Shown: positions 1-7,163 of the stretch, one piece after another
How positions within the stretch are numbered: the stretch's first letter is position 1
Layout of the letters: every line of letters starts with the position of its first letter
Source: Sphingopyxis sp. LK2115
GTDB taxonomy: Bacteria > Pseudomonadota > Alphaproteobacteria > Sphingomonadales > Sphingomonadaceae
DNA length: 64,000 bases
Assembly: GCF_014595975.1 (NCBI RefSeq)
Contig: NZ_JABWGQ010000039.1
Location: forward strand, 1 to 64,000
Direction: 5' to 3'
Translations under genes and position numbers: made by a program
Notes under the pieces: generated by a model
The model's input: the letters and a program-made list of their open reading frames with translations, nothing else
Told to the model about the DNA's origin: nothing
Database searches by the model: none

Positions 1-19
1 GGGACACGAACTGCCCCAG

Positions 20-51
20 GCGGCCACGCGCCGCCGCCGCCGCGTGGCCGC
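20..51. terminator. GC-rich hairpin downstream of the fasciclin gene
   Basis: Eleven-base perfect inverted repeat, GCGGCCACGCG at 20-30 pairing with 41-51 across a ten-base GC loop, just past the stop codon of the minus-strand fasciclin gene. No T-tract follows on the minus strand, so it is at best a non-canonical terminator or a mRNA-protecting stem. Confidence 0.35.
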
Positions 52-65
52 AACGGGACGGTCGG

Positions 66-620
66 TCAGCCGGGCAGCAGCACGGCGTCGATTACATGGA
101 TCACGCCATTCGACTGGATGACGTCGGCGGGGCCAATCTTTGCCTTGCCGCCCTTGGCGTCGGTGACATACCAGGCGCCGTTCTTTTCCCAGACGGTGAT
201 CGTCGTGCCCTGAACGGTGGTCAACACCGCCTTGCCGCCGTTCGCCCTGGCTTGCGCGGCGATGTCGGCGGCGGTCAGCCGACCCGGCACGACATGATAG
301 GTCAGAACGCCGGTCAGCGCCGCCTTGCTTTCGGGTTTCAGCAGCGTCTCGACCGTGCCGGCGGGCAGCTTGGCAAAGGCGTCGTTGGTTGGCGCGAACA
401 CGGTGAACGGGCCGGGCGAGGCGAGGGTATCGACCAGCCCCGCGGCCTTCACCGCTGCGACCAGCGTGGTGTGATCCTTTGAATTGGCGGCATTTTCGAC
501 GATATTTCTGGTTTCATACATCGCCGCGCCACCGACCATCGGGTTGGTGGCAAGGGCTGCGCCGCCACCGGCCATCATGGTGGCCGCGGCGAGCGCGAGC
601 GCGATACGGGAAATAGCCAT
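66..620 (-). CDS. Secreted fasciclin (FAS1/BIgH3) domain protein
   Basis: 184-residue protein with an N-terminal signal peptide (about residues 1-24, hydrophobic and Ala-rich) and a single fasciclin domain filling the rest. Recognisable FAS1 signatures are FTVFAPTNDAFAKLP, the LTYHVVPG turn and the C-terminal NGVIHVIDAVLLPG. FAS1 domains act in cell adhesion and in binding extracellular ligands; the bacterial secreted forms mostly have no defined role. I chose the ATG at 620 because it begins the signal peptide and is preceded by a GGAAGGA ribosome-binding site; in-frame codons further upstream lack these features. The gene stands alone, with the photolyase operon ending about 95 bases upstream on the same strand. 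A GC-rich hairpin lies past the stop. Confidence 0.88.
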   Translation of the reverse strand: MAISRIALALAAATMMAGGGAALATNPMVGGAAMYETRNIVENAANSKDHTTLVAAVKAAGLVDTLASPGPFTVFAPTNDAFAKLPAGTVETLLKPESKAALTGVLTYHVVPGRLTAADIAAQARANGGKAVLTTVQGTTITVWEKNGAWYVTDAKGGKAKIGPADVIQSNGVIHVIDAVLLPG

Positions 621-715
621 TGTACATCCTTCCAAATGTCGCACCCCGGGGGATGGGGCAGGATGGAAGCTAGGCCGTGCGCGCGGATGCCGCGACCTGT
701 CCTTTGGGCGGTATG

Positions 716-2089
716 TCAGCTTCGTGCCGCTTCCCACGCGGCGAGCGCCCGCGCGCGCGCCGTTTCATGGCCGATCAGCGGTTCGGGATAGCCCGGCGCG
801 CCGCTGTCCCGGCCATGGCTCGCCGCGATCTCGGCGTCGGATAAATGCCCAATTTCCGGGACATGGGCGCGGACATAATCGGCCATCGCAAACCGTTCGC
901 ATTGCAGCGCCGGCGACATGATCCGCGAAAAGACCGGCGCGTCGACGCCGGTGCCCGCGACATATTGCCAGTTCATCGCATTGGAACCCAGATCGGCATC
1001 GAGCAGCGTATCCCAGAACCAGCGTTCGCCGCGCCGCCAGTCGATCAGCAGATGTTTGACGAGGAAGGAGGCGGTGACCATCCGCACCCGATTGTGCATC
1101 CACCCCGTCTGCCACAGTTCGCGCATTCCGGCGTCGACCACGGGATAGCCGGTGCGACCACGCGTCCAGGCGGCAAAGTCGCGATCGGCTTCGGCGCCCG
1201 TCCGCCAGGCGAACCGGTCGAACAGGTTGCGCCCGTTGCGGTCGGCATAATCGGGCATCTGGTCGATCAGGTTGATTCCATGCTCGCGCCAGCCCAGTTC
1301 GGAACGAAAGGATTCCGCCCCGGCATCGTCACGCTCGCCGATCGCATGCCACAGCGCGCGGGGCGAGATTTCGCCGAAATGCAGGTGCGGCGACAGGCGC
1401 GAGGTCGCGGGCTGCGCGGGAAAGTCGCGCCGCGCCTTATAGTCGCCGATCGCGGCCAGCCAGTCGCGTGCGGCGCGCCATCCGCCCTTTTCGCCGGGGC
1501 ACCAAGCGCGGAATCCCGTCGCCCAATCGGGGTGCGTTGGCAGCAAGCCCCAATCAGCGAGATCGTCCGAGCGCGGCCAGCGGTCCGGTGCCGGAACAGC
1601 ACCCGGCGCGGCCAGAGGGAGCGCGGGCGGCATATGTTCGAGCAGACGGCGATACCATGGGGTGAAGACGCGATAGCGCGCGCCCTGGCCGTTGACGATC
1701 TGGTCCGGCGCGGCAAGATAGTTGCCGTTGTGCAGGACCAGTTCGATGCCGACGGGCAGGCGCTCCTCGCTTTCCTTCCACCACGGTTCATAGGCATAGG
1801 TGGCGTGAATGCGCCAACTGCCGGTTTCGCGGGCCAGTCGCGCCAGTTCCTCATGCGCTGCGCCGCGCCGCAGGATCAGCCGGCTGCCGCGCTTGGCAAG
1901 GCTTGCATCGAGCGCGCGCAGGCTGTGGTGCAGCCACCAGCGCTGCGCCGCGCCCATCTTCCACGATCCCGGCGTGTCATCGTCGAGGATGAAGACCGGA
2001 ATCACCGCGCCGTTGGCGATCGCCGCGAGCAGGGCGGGGTGATCGTGGACGCGCAGGTCCTGGCGCAGCCAGAGCAACGACGCCGTCAC
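716..2089 (-). CDS. phrB: Deoxyribodipyrimidine photolyase (CPD photolyase)
   Basis: 457-residue class I photolyase/cryptochrome-family protein, a flavoenzyme that uses blue light to split UV-induced cyclobutane pyrimidine dimers. The N-terminal antenna-binding Rossmann domain begins LLWLRQDLRVHDHPAL. The FAD-binding C-terminal domain shows GYPVVDAGMRELWQTGWMHN, followed by WQYVAGTGVDA, both typical of active photolyases. The antenna cofactor cannot be read from sequence. The start is GTG at 2089, sharing four bases (GTGA) with the stop of the upstream flavoprotein gene, so the two are translationally coupled. A LOV-type blue-light regulator is encoded divergently about 190 bases upstream of the operon. 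Cryptochrome-like variants cannot be fully excluded. Confidence 0.93.
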   Translation of the reverse strand: MTASLLWLRQDLRVHDHPALLAAIANGAVIPVFILDDDTPGSWKMGAAQRWWLHHSLRALDASLAKRGSRLILRRGAAHEELARLARETGSWRIHATYAYEPWWKESEERLPVGIELVLHNGNYLAAPDQIVNGQGARYRVFTPWYRRLLEHMPPALPLAAPGAVPAPDRWPRSDDLADWGLLPTHPDWATGFRAWCPGEKGGWRAARDWLAAIGDYKARRDFPAQPATSRLSPHLHFGEISPRALWHAIGERDDAGAESFRSELGWREHGINLIDQMPDYADRNGRNLFDRFAWRTGAEADRDFAAWTRGRTGYPVVDAGMRELWQTGWMHNRVRMVTASFLVKHLLIDWRRGERWFWDTLLDADLGSNAMNWQYVAGTGVDAPVFSRIMSPALQCERFAMADYVRAHVPEIGHLSDAEIAASHGRDSGAPGYPEPLIGHETARARALAAWEAARS

Positions 2090-3045
2090 CGCTCGACACC
2101 CGCCAGCGCGCGCGCAGTGACAATCGCCGCGCCGAGGTCGTGACCGCTGCGCCACGCATGTTCGACAAAGCCGTGCGTCAACCAGTCGCCGCACGCGCCG
2201 AGACCGATCGCATCGTTCCACAGATGGCCAAGCTCGCTCCCGGACGGCTGGCCGAACATCCAGCGCTGCGCCGCAGCGAAACAGGGTTCGGGTGGCGGTT
2301 CGCCGATGAGCGCACCGAGTTCGGATAGCAACAGGTCGCAGACGACCGCCGGATCGTCCGCGCGATGCGCTTCGCTCCAGTTCCAGTCGGCCTGCACCAC
2401 CCAATGTTCGGCGGCCGCGCGCTGCGGGCGTGCGTTGCCTTGCACTGCGCAGACGATCGGCGCGGCGCCGCGGATAAAGGCCGATGTTGTGCCGAGCGGC
2501 TGGCCAAAGGCGAACATCGCGCTCCATATCGGGCGCGAATGCGCGGTCATGGCGGCGCGCGCCATGCCGAAATCGTGGAGCGAGAGCAGTGGCGCCGCCT
2601 GCTCGCCCGGAATCGCCACCACGGCGATGTCGAACGGGCCGCTGCGCTTGCTTTCGCGGTGCAGGAACCATCCGGCATCGGTTCGCGACAGGGCGGTGAC
2701 TGCGGCTCCCAGCCTGACATCATGCCCTTGGGCCATATGTTTCAACGGCGCGTTCATTGTCGGGACGCCGATCCACGCATCCTGCCCGGCGTCGAGCCAG
2801 GGGCGCGCGCATCCGTCGGCTTGCCACTGCGCGACGCGCGCGCGAAAGCCGGACGAGCGCACCGTGAAATGGGTCGCGCCATGGTCAAAGGCGATCTCGC
2901 CGTGCGGCGTTGTCGCGCGCCGCGTCGACATCCGACCGCCGATACCCCGTGCCTTGTCGAACAAGGTCACCTTCGCTCCGGCCGCGCGCAGCGCGTCGGC
3001 GCACGCCAGCCCGGCGATTCCGGCGCCCACAATCGCGGCGCGCAT
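2086..3045 (-). CDS. FAD-dependent amine-oxidase/renalase-like oxidoreductase
   Basis: 319-residue protein starting with a Rossmann dinucleotide-binding motif (VGAGIAGLACADALRAAG, residues about 5-22) followed by the GGRMSTRR arginine motif of the amine oxidase/renalase group. The C-terminal FAD-contacting segment IGLGACGDWLTHGFVEHAW is also typical. Renalase-like bacterial proteins oxidise aberrant dihydropyridine nucleotides, but the substrate here is unknown. It is the first gene of a two-gene operon with the photolyase, overlapping it by four bases. This pairing implies a light or photodamage-related role, which is inference. The ATG at 3045 directly precedes the Rossmann motif. Confidence 0.82.
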   Translation of the reverse strand: MRAAIVGAGIAGLACADALRAAGAKVTLFDKARGIGGRMSTRRATTPHGEIAFDHGATHFTVRSSGFRARVAQWQADGCARPWLDAGQDAWIGVPTMNAPLKHMAQGHDVRLGAAVTALSRTDAGWFLHRESKRSGPFDIAVVAIPGEQAAPLLSLHDFGMARAAMTAHSRPIWSAMFAFGQPLGTTSAFIRGAAPIVCAVQGNARPQRAAAEHWVVQADWNWSEAHRADDPAVVCDLLLSELGALIGEPPPEPCFAAAQRWMFGQPSGSELGHLWNDAIGLGACGDWLTHGFVEHAWRSGHDLGAAIVTARALAGVER

Positions 3046-3107
3046 TATCGCACGCTCCGGGCGGGCGTCCGCGCGGCGCGAGGCCGTAACCGGGATGGGG
3101 GACGCGT

Positions 3108-3132
3108 GGAACGCTCTGGCGCGCGCGACGTC
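3108..3132 (+). promoter_or_regulatory. Candidate EcfG-type stress promoter
   Basis: GGAAC at 3108-3112, a 16-base spacer and CGTC at 3129-3132, one base off the alphaproteobacterial general-stress consensus GGAAC-N16/17-CGTT. It points toward the LOV-HTH gene, about 100 bases before its start. It is a single near-match in GC-rich DNA, so chance is possible. Confidence 0.3.
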
Positions 3133-3234
3133 TTCATCGGGAACATCGGCGCATCTTGCCCGGCGCACGCGCCTTGCAACAAGATGCACCATCGGGCAGG
3201 TCGGTTACAGTGGCAGGAGCGAGGTCAGGGCGAC

Positions 3235-3822
3235 ATGACGTTAAAGGCGATGATCGCGACCAGCCCCATCGCGGCGGTAATCAGCAATCCCCATCTTCCC
3301 GACAATCCCATCGTCGAATGCAACGACGCCTTTGCCGCGCTCACCGGATACCGGCGCGACGAAATCATCGGCCGCAATTGCCGCTTTCTGACCGGCCCCG
3401 ACACCGAGGCCGAACTCAGTGCCGAACTGCGCCGCGCGATCCGCGACCGCCGCGCGGCGCTGGTTGAGATATTGAACTATAAGAAGGACGGCACGCCCTT
3501 TCGCAACGCGGTGCTGGTCGCGCCACTGTTCGGCCCCGATGGCGAGCTTGAATATTTCCTCGGCTCGCAGATGGAGGTCGATGGCGGCGAAGACCGCGGC
3601 GACGACCGGCGCAACGCGGCGCGCGCGCGCATTGCCGCGCTGTCGCAGCGCCAGCGCGAAGTGCTGCTGCTGATGGCCGAAGGCTTGCTCAACAAGCAGA
3701 TCGCGTGGAAACTCGGCCTGTCCGAACGCACGATCAAGATGCATCGCTCGGCGCTGCTCCGCTCGCTCGGACTGGATACGACCGCCGATGCGATCCGGCT
3801 CGCGGTCGAGGCGGGTTATTGA
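3235..3822 (+). CDS. LOV-domain blue-light-sensing LuxR-type transcription factor
   Basis: 195-residue one-component regulator. Residues about 8-115 form a PAS/LOV domain with the flavin-adduct motif GRNCRFLTG, whose Cys49 is the photoactive cysteine position, and a Gln (Gln112, FLGSQMEV) at the position that senses flavin N5 in LOV domains. Residues about 132-195 form a LuxR/GerE helix-turn-helix (LSQRQREVLLLMAEGL...NKQIAWKLGLSERTIKMH). This is the architecture of EL222 of Erythrobacter litoralis, where light breaks an inhibitory LOV-HTH contact and allows dimerisation on DNA. The gene is divergent from the photolyase operon, making that operon a natural target; this is inference. The ATG at 3235 begins just before the PAS fold. 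Confidence 0.93.
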   Translation: MTLKAMIATSPIAAVISNPHLPDNPIVECNDAFAALTGYRRDEIIGRNCRFLTGPDTEAELSAELRRAIRDRRAALVEILNYKKDGTPFRNAVLVAPLFGPDGELEYFLGSQMEVDGGEDRGDDRRNAARARIAALSQRQREVLLLMAEGLLNKQIAWKLGLSERTIKMHRSALLRSLGLDTTADAIRLAVEAGY

Positions 3823-3999
3823 TGGCGCATTCCACGCGAGCTTGATTACGCGCCAGGTAGTTGAGCCACCGCCCCGGCGCCCGATAAGCAGCCAATGGAT
3901 GTCCGGCCGGTTCCTCACTCCCTCGTCTCCCCGGTCTGTCCTGGGTCGCACGAACCGGACGGGCATCCATATATCCATCGGACGGGATCGGATGCGACG

Positions 4000-4425
4000 A
4001 TGAAGGTGCGCGACCTTTACCCCTTGATCACGACGGCCAGGCTGGCGGCGGTGCGCGATTTCTATGTCTCCCATTTTGGCTTTGCGGTCGCGTTCGAGGC
4101 CGACTGGTTTCTCTATCTGGTCGGCGAGGGCGAAGACGGCGCGCGCGGCGCGACGCTGGCCTTCATGACGCCCGACCATCCGTCGAATCCGCCAGGACCG
4201 GAGCTTTTCGAGGGCCGCGGCATGATCCTGACGATCGAGGTTGGCGATGTCGCGGCCGTGCACGACCGGCTGACTGCGTCGGGCGCGCCGATCGACTATC
4301 CGCTGACGCGCGAGCCGTGGGGACAGCATCGTTTCATGACCCGCGATCCGGCGGGCGTCATGGTCGACGTCGTCGAACAGGTCGATCCAGACCCCGGCTT
4401 CTGGCCGCAATATATGCCAGGGTGA
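4000..4425 (+). CDS. VOC/glyoxalase-family protein
   Basis: 141-residue single-module vicinal-oxygen-chelate protein. It shows the first betaalphabetabetabeta unit (ARLAAVRDFYVSHFGFAVAFE) and the second unit ending HRFMTRDPAGVMVDVVEQ, as in glyoxalase I, bleomycin-resistance and dioxygenase relatives. The Asp/Glu-rich C-terminus is compatible with metal binding, but the substrate cannot be assigned. Start chosen at the ATG at 4000, where homology to the fold begins; an in-frame extension to 3895 reads as non-conserved sequence. It lies convergent to the btuD gene with a 30-base gap. Confidence 0.82.
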   Translation: MKVRDLYPLITTARLAAVRDFYVSHFGFAVAFEADWFLYLVGEGEDGARGATLAFMTPDHPSNPPGPELFEGRGMILTIEVGDVAAVHDRLTASGAPIDYPLTREPWGQHRFMTRDPAGVMVDVVEQVDPDPGFWPQYMPG

Positions 4426-4455
4426 TGCGCGGCCCGGTGTCCGGCGCGATCAGGA

Positions 4456-5235
4456 TCAGCCGCTCGGACGCACGCGACCGATCGTGGTGATGGCGGGCCA
4501 GGCGCCGCCCTTTTCGATGCGCGCGTCGATGCCATAAACTGCGCGCAGCCGCTCCGCCGTCAGCACGTCGCCCGGCGTGCCGTCGGCAATGACCCGCCCG
4601 CCGTCGATCAGCAGCAGCCGGTCGCAGTAGCGCGCGGCCATGGTGAGGTCGTGCAGCACCGCGATCACCGTGCCGCCGGCCGCCGCCTCGGCGCGCAGCA
4701 GGTCCATGACGTCGATCTGGTGTCCGGGGTCGAGGCTGGCGAGAGGTTCGTCGGCGATCAGCGCCGCCGCTTCGACCGCCAGCGCGCGCGCGAACATCGC
4801 CCGCGCGCGCTCGCCCCCCGACAATTCCGTCGCGATCCGGTCGCGCAGGTGCAGCACGTCGGCGCGTGCCATCGCGCGTTCGATCGCCGCAAGGTCGGTC
4901 GCGCCGATCCGCGACATCGGGGCAAGGTGCGGCAGGCGGCCGAGTCCGACAAGCCGCTCGACGGTCAGCGGCCAGTGCAGAAGTTGTCCTTGCGGCACAT
5001 AGGCGATGCGGCGGGCCCGTTCGGCGCGCGGTATCGCGGCGGCTTCGACGCCATCGACCCGCACCGATCCGCTTACGGAAACAAGGCCCAGCAGCGCCCG
5101 CACCAGCGTCGACTTGCCCGCGCCGTTCGGGCCGACGATGGCGGTCAGCGTGCCGGGCGCAAAGGCGGCGCTGATGTCGTGCAGCACCGCACGGCGGCCA
5201 AGCGCGACGCTGACCCGATCGAGCGCGAGGGTCAC
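4456..5235 (-). CDS. btuD: Vitamin B12 ABC transporter ATPase
   Basis: 259-residue ATP-binding cassette protein of the iron-siderophore/cobalamin family. Walker A is GPNGAGKST (about residues 34-42), the Q-loop is AYVPQG, the signature is LSGGERARA, Walker B is ALIADEPLASLD and the switch histidine is in VLHDLTMA. It energises uptake of cobalamin through BtuC. The start is GTG at 5235, overlapping the btuC stop by four bases (GTGA); a second GTG lies immediately upstream at 5238. Substrate is assigned from operon context: btuB behind a cobalamin riboswitch, then btuF and btuC. Without that context, a siderophore or haem system would be equally possible. Confidence 0.88.
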   Translation of the reverse strand: MTLALDRVSVALGRRAVLHDISAAFAPGTLTAIVGPNGAGKSTLVRALLGLVSVSGSVRVDGVEAAAIPRAERARRIAYVPQGQLLHWPLTVERLVGLGRLPHLAPMSRIGATDLAAIERAMARADVLHLRDRIATELSGGERARAMFARALAVEAAALIADEPLASLDPGHQIDVMDLLRAEAAAGGTVIAVLHDLTMAARYCDRLLLIDGGRVIADGTPGDVLTAERLRAVYGIDARIEKGGAWPAITTIGRVRPSG

Positions 5236-6233
5236 CACAGCCGCCGTTCCCGCAACAGGTGGACGAGGAAGACCGGCACGCCGAGAAAAGCGGTGACGAC
5301 GCCGAGCTTGAGTTCGTTGGTCGCCGGAATGACGCGCACGCCGATGTCGGCGAGCGTCAGCAACGCCGCGCCGCCGATCGCCGAAGGGAGCAGGATCGCC
5401 GACGGGCTGCGGTCGGTGAACGGGCGAACGAGGTGCGGGACGATCAGCCCGATAAAGCCGATCGCGCCCGACACCGCGACCGCCCCGCCGACGCCGATCG
5501 CGGTGCCGAGCAGCAGCCGCGCGCGCGTGCGCCGAAGGTCGGTCCCCAGCGCCTCTGCCGCATCCTCGCCCAGCGACAGCGCATCGAGCGCGCGGCCGTT
5601 CCACAGCAGCATCGCCATGCCGACCGCGATACAGGGAAGCGCGATCCACAGATGGCCGAAGGAGCGGTTCTCAAGGCTGCCGAGCAGCCAGGTCATGATC
5701 TCCATCGCGGCAAAGGGATTGGGTGACAGGTTGAGCGCGAGGCTGGTTCCAGCGACCGCGAGCGCGCTCACCGCGATCCCCGCAAGAATGAGCGTCAGCG
5801 GACTTTCGGCCTTGCCCGCCAGCAGGACGAGCAGCGCAAGCGACAGGAGCGCGCCGCCCGTCGCGAGCAGCGGCAGCATCGCCGGGTGCAGATCGGCCAG
5901 CCCGAAATAGAGCGCGGCGACACCGCCGAGCGCGGCGGCGTTCGACGTGCCCAGCACCGAGGGTTCGGCGAGCGGATTGCGCAAATAACCCTGCAACGCC
6001 GCGCCCGCGAGCCCGAGTATCGCGCCGATCGCAAGCGCAAGCAGCGTGCGCGGCAGGCGCAGTTCGAACAGGATGATCGCCGCGATGCGGTCGCCGCCGC
6101 CCGTCGCCGCGGCAAACAGGCGGCCGAGCGGCAGCTCGACCGGGCCGAAGAGCAGCGATGCGATGGCCGCTGCGACGGTGAGCGTCGCAAGGCCGGTCAT
6201 CAGCGACCAGCGGGGAAGGACGAGGCGGCTCAT
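5232..6233 (-). CDS. btuC: Vitamin B12 ABC transporter permease
   Basis: 333-residue FecCD/BtuC-family inner-membrane permease with about nine to ten hydrophobic segments. Family signatures include LRLPRTLLALAIGAILGLAGAALQG near residue 60, the conserved NPLAEPSVLG segment, and the coupling region GFIGLIVPHLVRPF near residue 260. It forms the translocation channel for cobalamin with BtuD as ATPase and BtuF as the periplasmic donor. It overlaps btuF by four bases (ATGA) upstream and btuD by four bases (GTGA) downstream, so the three are translationally coupled. Confidence 0.9.
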   Translation of the reverse strand: MSRLVLPRWSLMTGLATLTVAAAIASLLFGPVELPLGRLFAAATGGGDRIAAIILFELRLPRTLLALAIGAILGLAGAALQGYLRNPLAEPSVLGTSNAAALGGVAALYFGLADLHPAMLPLLATGGALLSLALLVLLAGKAESPLTLILAGIAVSALAVAGTSLALNLSPNPFAAMEIMTWLLGSLENRSFGHLWIALPCIAVGMAMLLWNGRALDALSLGEDAAEALGTDLRRTRARLLLGTAIGVGGAVAVSGAIGFIGLIVPHLVRPFTDRSPSAILLPSAIGGAALLTLADIGVRVIPATNELKLGVVTAFLGVPVFLVHLLRERRLW

Positions 6234-7093
6234 ACGCCGTCGGCGCCGTCGTGCCGCGCGATCTGCGCCGCGATGCTGCGTGCGGCGCGCACATAGGCGG
6301 GGCCGCCGCACACGGTCCACGCCTGTGGAATGCTGATCCGCGGAATATGGTCGAGCGCGGGATGGTGGAGCATTTCGCTGCCCTGATCGGTCACCGTGTC
6401 GGTCGCGCTTTCAACGATCAGGAAATCAGGGTCGGCGGCCACCATCTCCTCCAGACTCACCTGCGCGAGCGGCGGCTTGCCGAGCGTCGCCGCCAGATTG
6501 ACGAGGCCCGCGCGCGTCATCAGATCATCGACCAGCGTGCCGGTGCCGGTCATATAGCCGCGGCGTTGATAATAGGCCGCGACGCGCCCGCGGCCACGAC
6601 GCGGCAGCGCGGCGATTTCGCGTTGCATGTCGGCAATCAGCGCGGCGCCGCGTTCGCCATGGCCGACCGCGGCGGCGGTCTGGCGGATCGCGCGGTAAAT
6701 GTCATCAAGGCTGTTGACGAACGCCACATCGAGCGCCGGATAGCGCGCGTCGGGCAGCGCGGCGAGGGCGGCGCTGCCGCTGGCCGGCATTCCCACGACG
6801 AGATCGGGGTTGGCCGCCAGTAGCTGTTCGGCCGAACCCCGGTGCAGCGGCAGGCCGCGCGCGAGCGCGGACGCCGCCGACATGCCGGGGTCGGTCGCAT
6901 TGTGCGTCAGGCCCGCGATCTGGTCACGGTCGGCGAGCGCGAGCAGCAGCTGGTCGGTGCAAAGATTCAGCGACAGGATGCGTTGCGGCGCGCCGTCCTG
7001 GCGCGGGAAGCGCCCATCGGCCGGCGCCGCTGACAGCGCCCCCGCGGCGCCAAGCAGCGCCGCGCCGATCAGCAGCGGCTTCACCGCCTTCAT
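6230..7093 (-). CDS. btuF: Periplasmic cobalamin-binding protein
   Basis: 287-residue class III periplasmic binding protein with a cleavable signal peptide (MKAVKPLLIGAALLGAAGAL) and the helical-backbone fold of BtuF/FecB proteins: an N-lobe starting QRILSLNLCTDQLLLALA, then LLAANPDLVVG, and a C-lobe with LVDDLMTRAGLVNLA and SLEEMVAADPDFLIVE. No lipobox cysteine is present, so it should be soluble in the periplasm. It lies 70 bases downstream of btuB and overlaps btuC. ATG at 7093 was chosen because the signal peptide starts there. Cobalamin specificity is inferred from the riboswitch-controlled operon. Confidence 0.86.
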   Translation of the reverse strand: MKAVKPLLIGAALLGAAGALSAAPADGRFPRQDGAPQRILSLNLCTDQLLLALADRDQIAGLTHNATDPGMSAASALARGLPLHRGSAEQLLAANPDLVVGMPASGSAALAALPDARYPALDVAFVNSLDDIYRAIRQTAAAVGHGERGAALIADMQREIAALPRRGRGRVAAYYQRRGYMTGTGTLVDDLMTRAGLVNLAATLGKPPLAQVSLEEMVAADPDFLIVESATDTVTDQGSEMLHHPALDHIPRISIPQAWTVCGGPAYVRAARSIAAQIARHDGADGV

Positions 7094-7163
7094 GGCTTTG
7101 TCCCGTCCATGCTCGTCTCCCGCCGCAGCGGCGCTGCCGACCGCAACCGGCAGCGCCGCGCCG

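Noticed and set aside
845..2143. Long open frame on the plus strand opposite the photolyase gene
   Set aside because: It is an antisense shadow with no recognisable domain; the minus-strand frame has complete photolyase motifs.
3086..3217. GTAACCGG at 3086 and CGGTTACA at 3211 as further LacI operators
   Set aside because: Each is only a half-site, far from any glycan gene, and lacks the AACCGGTT core.
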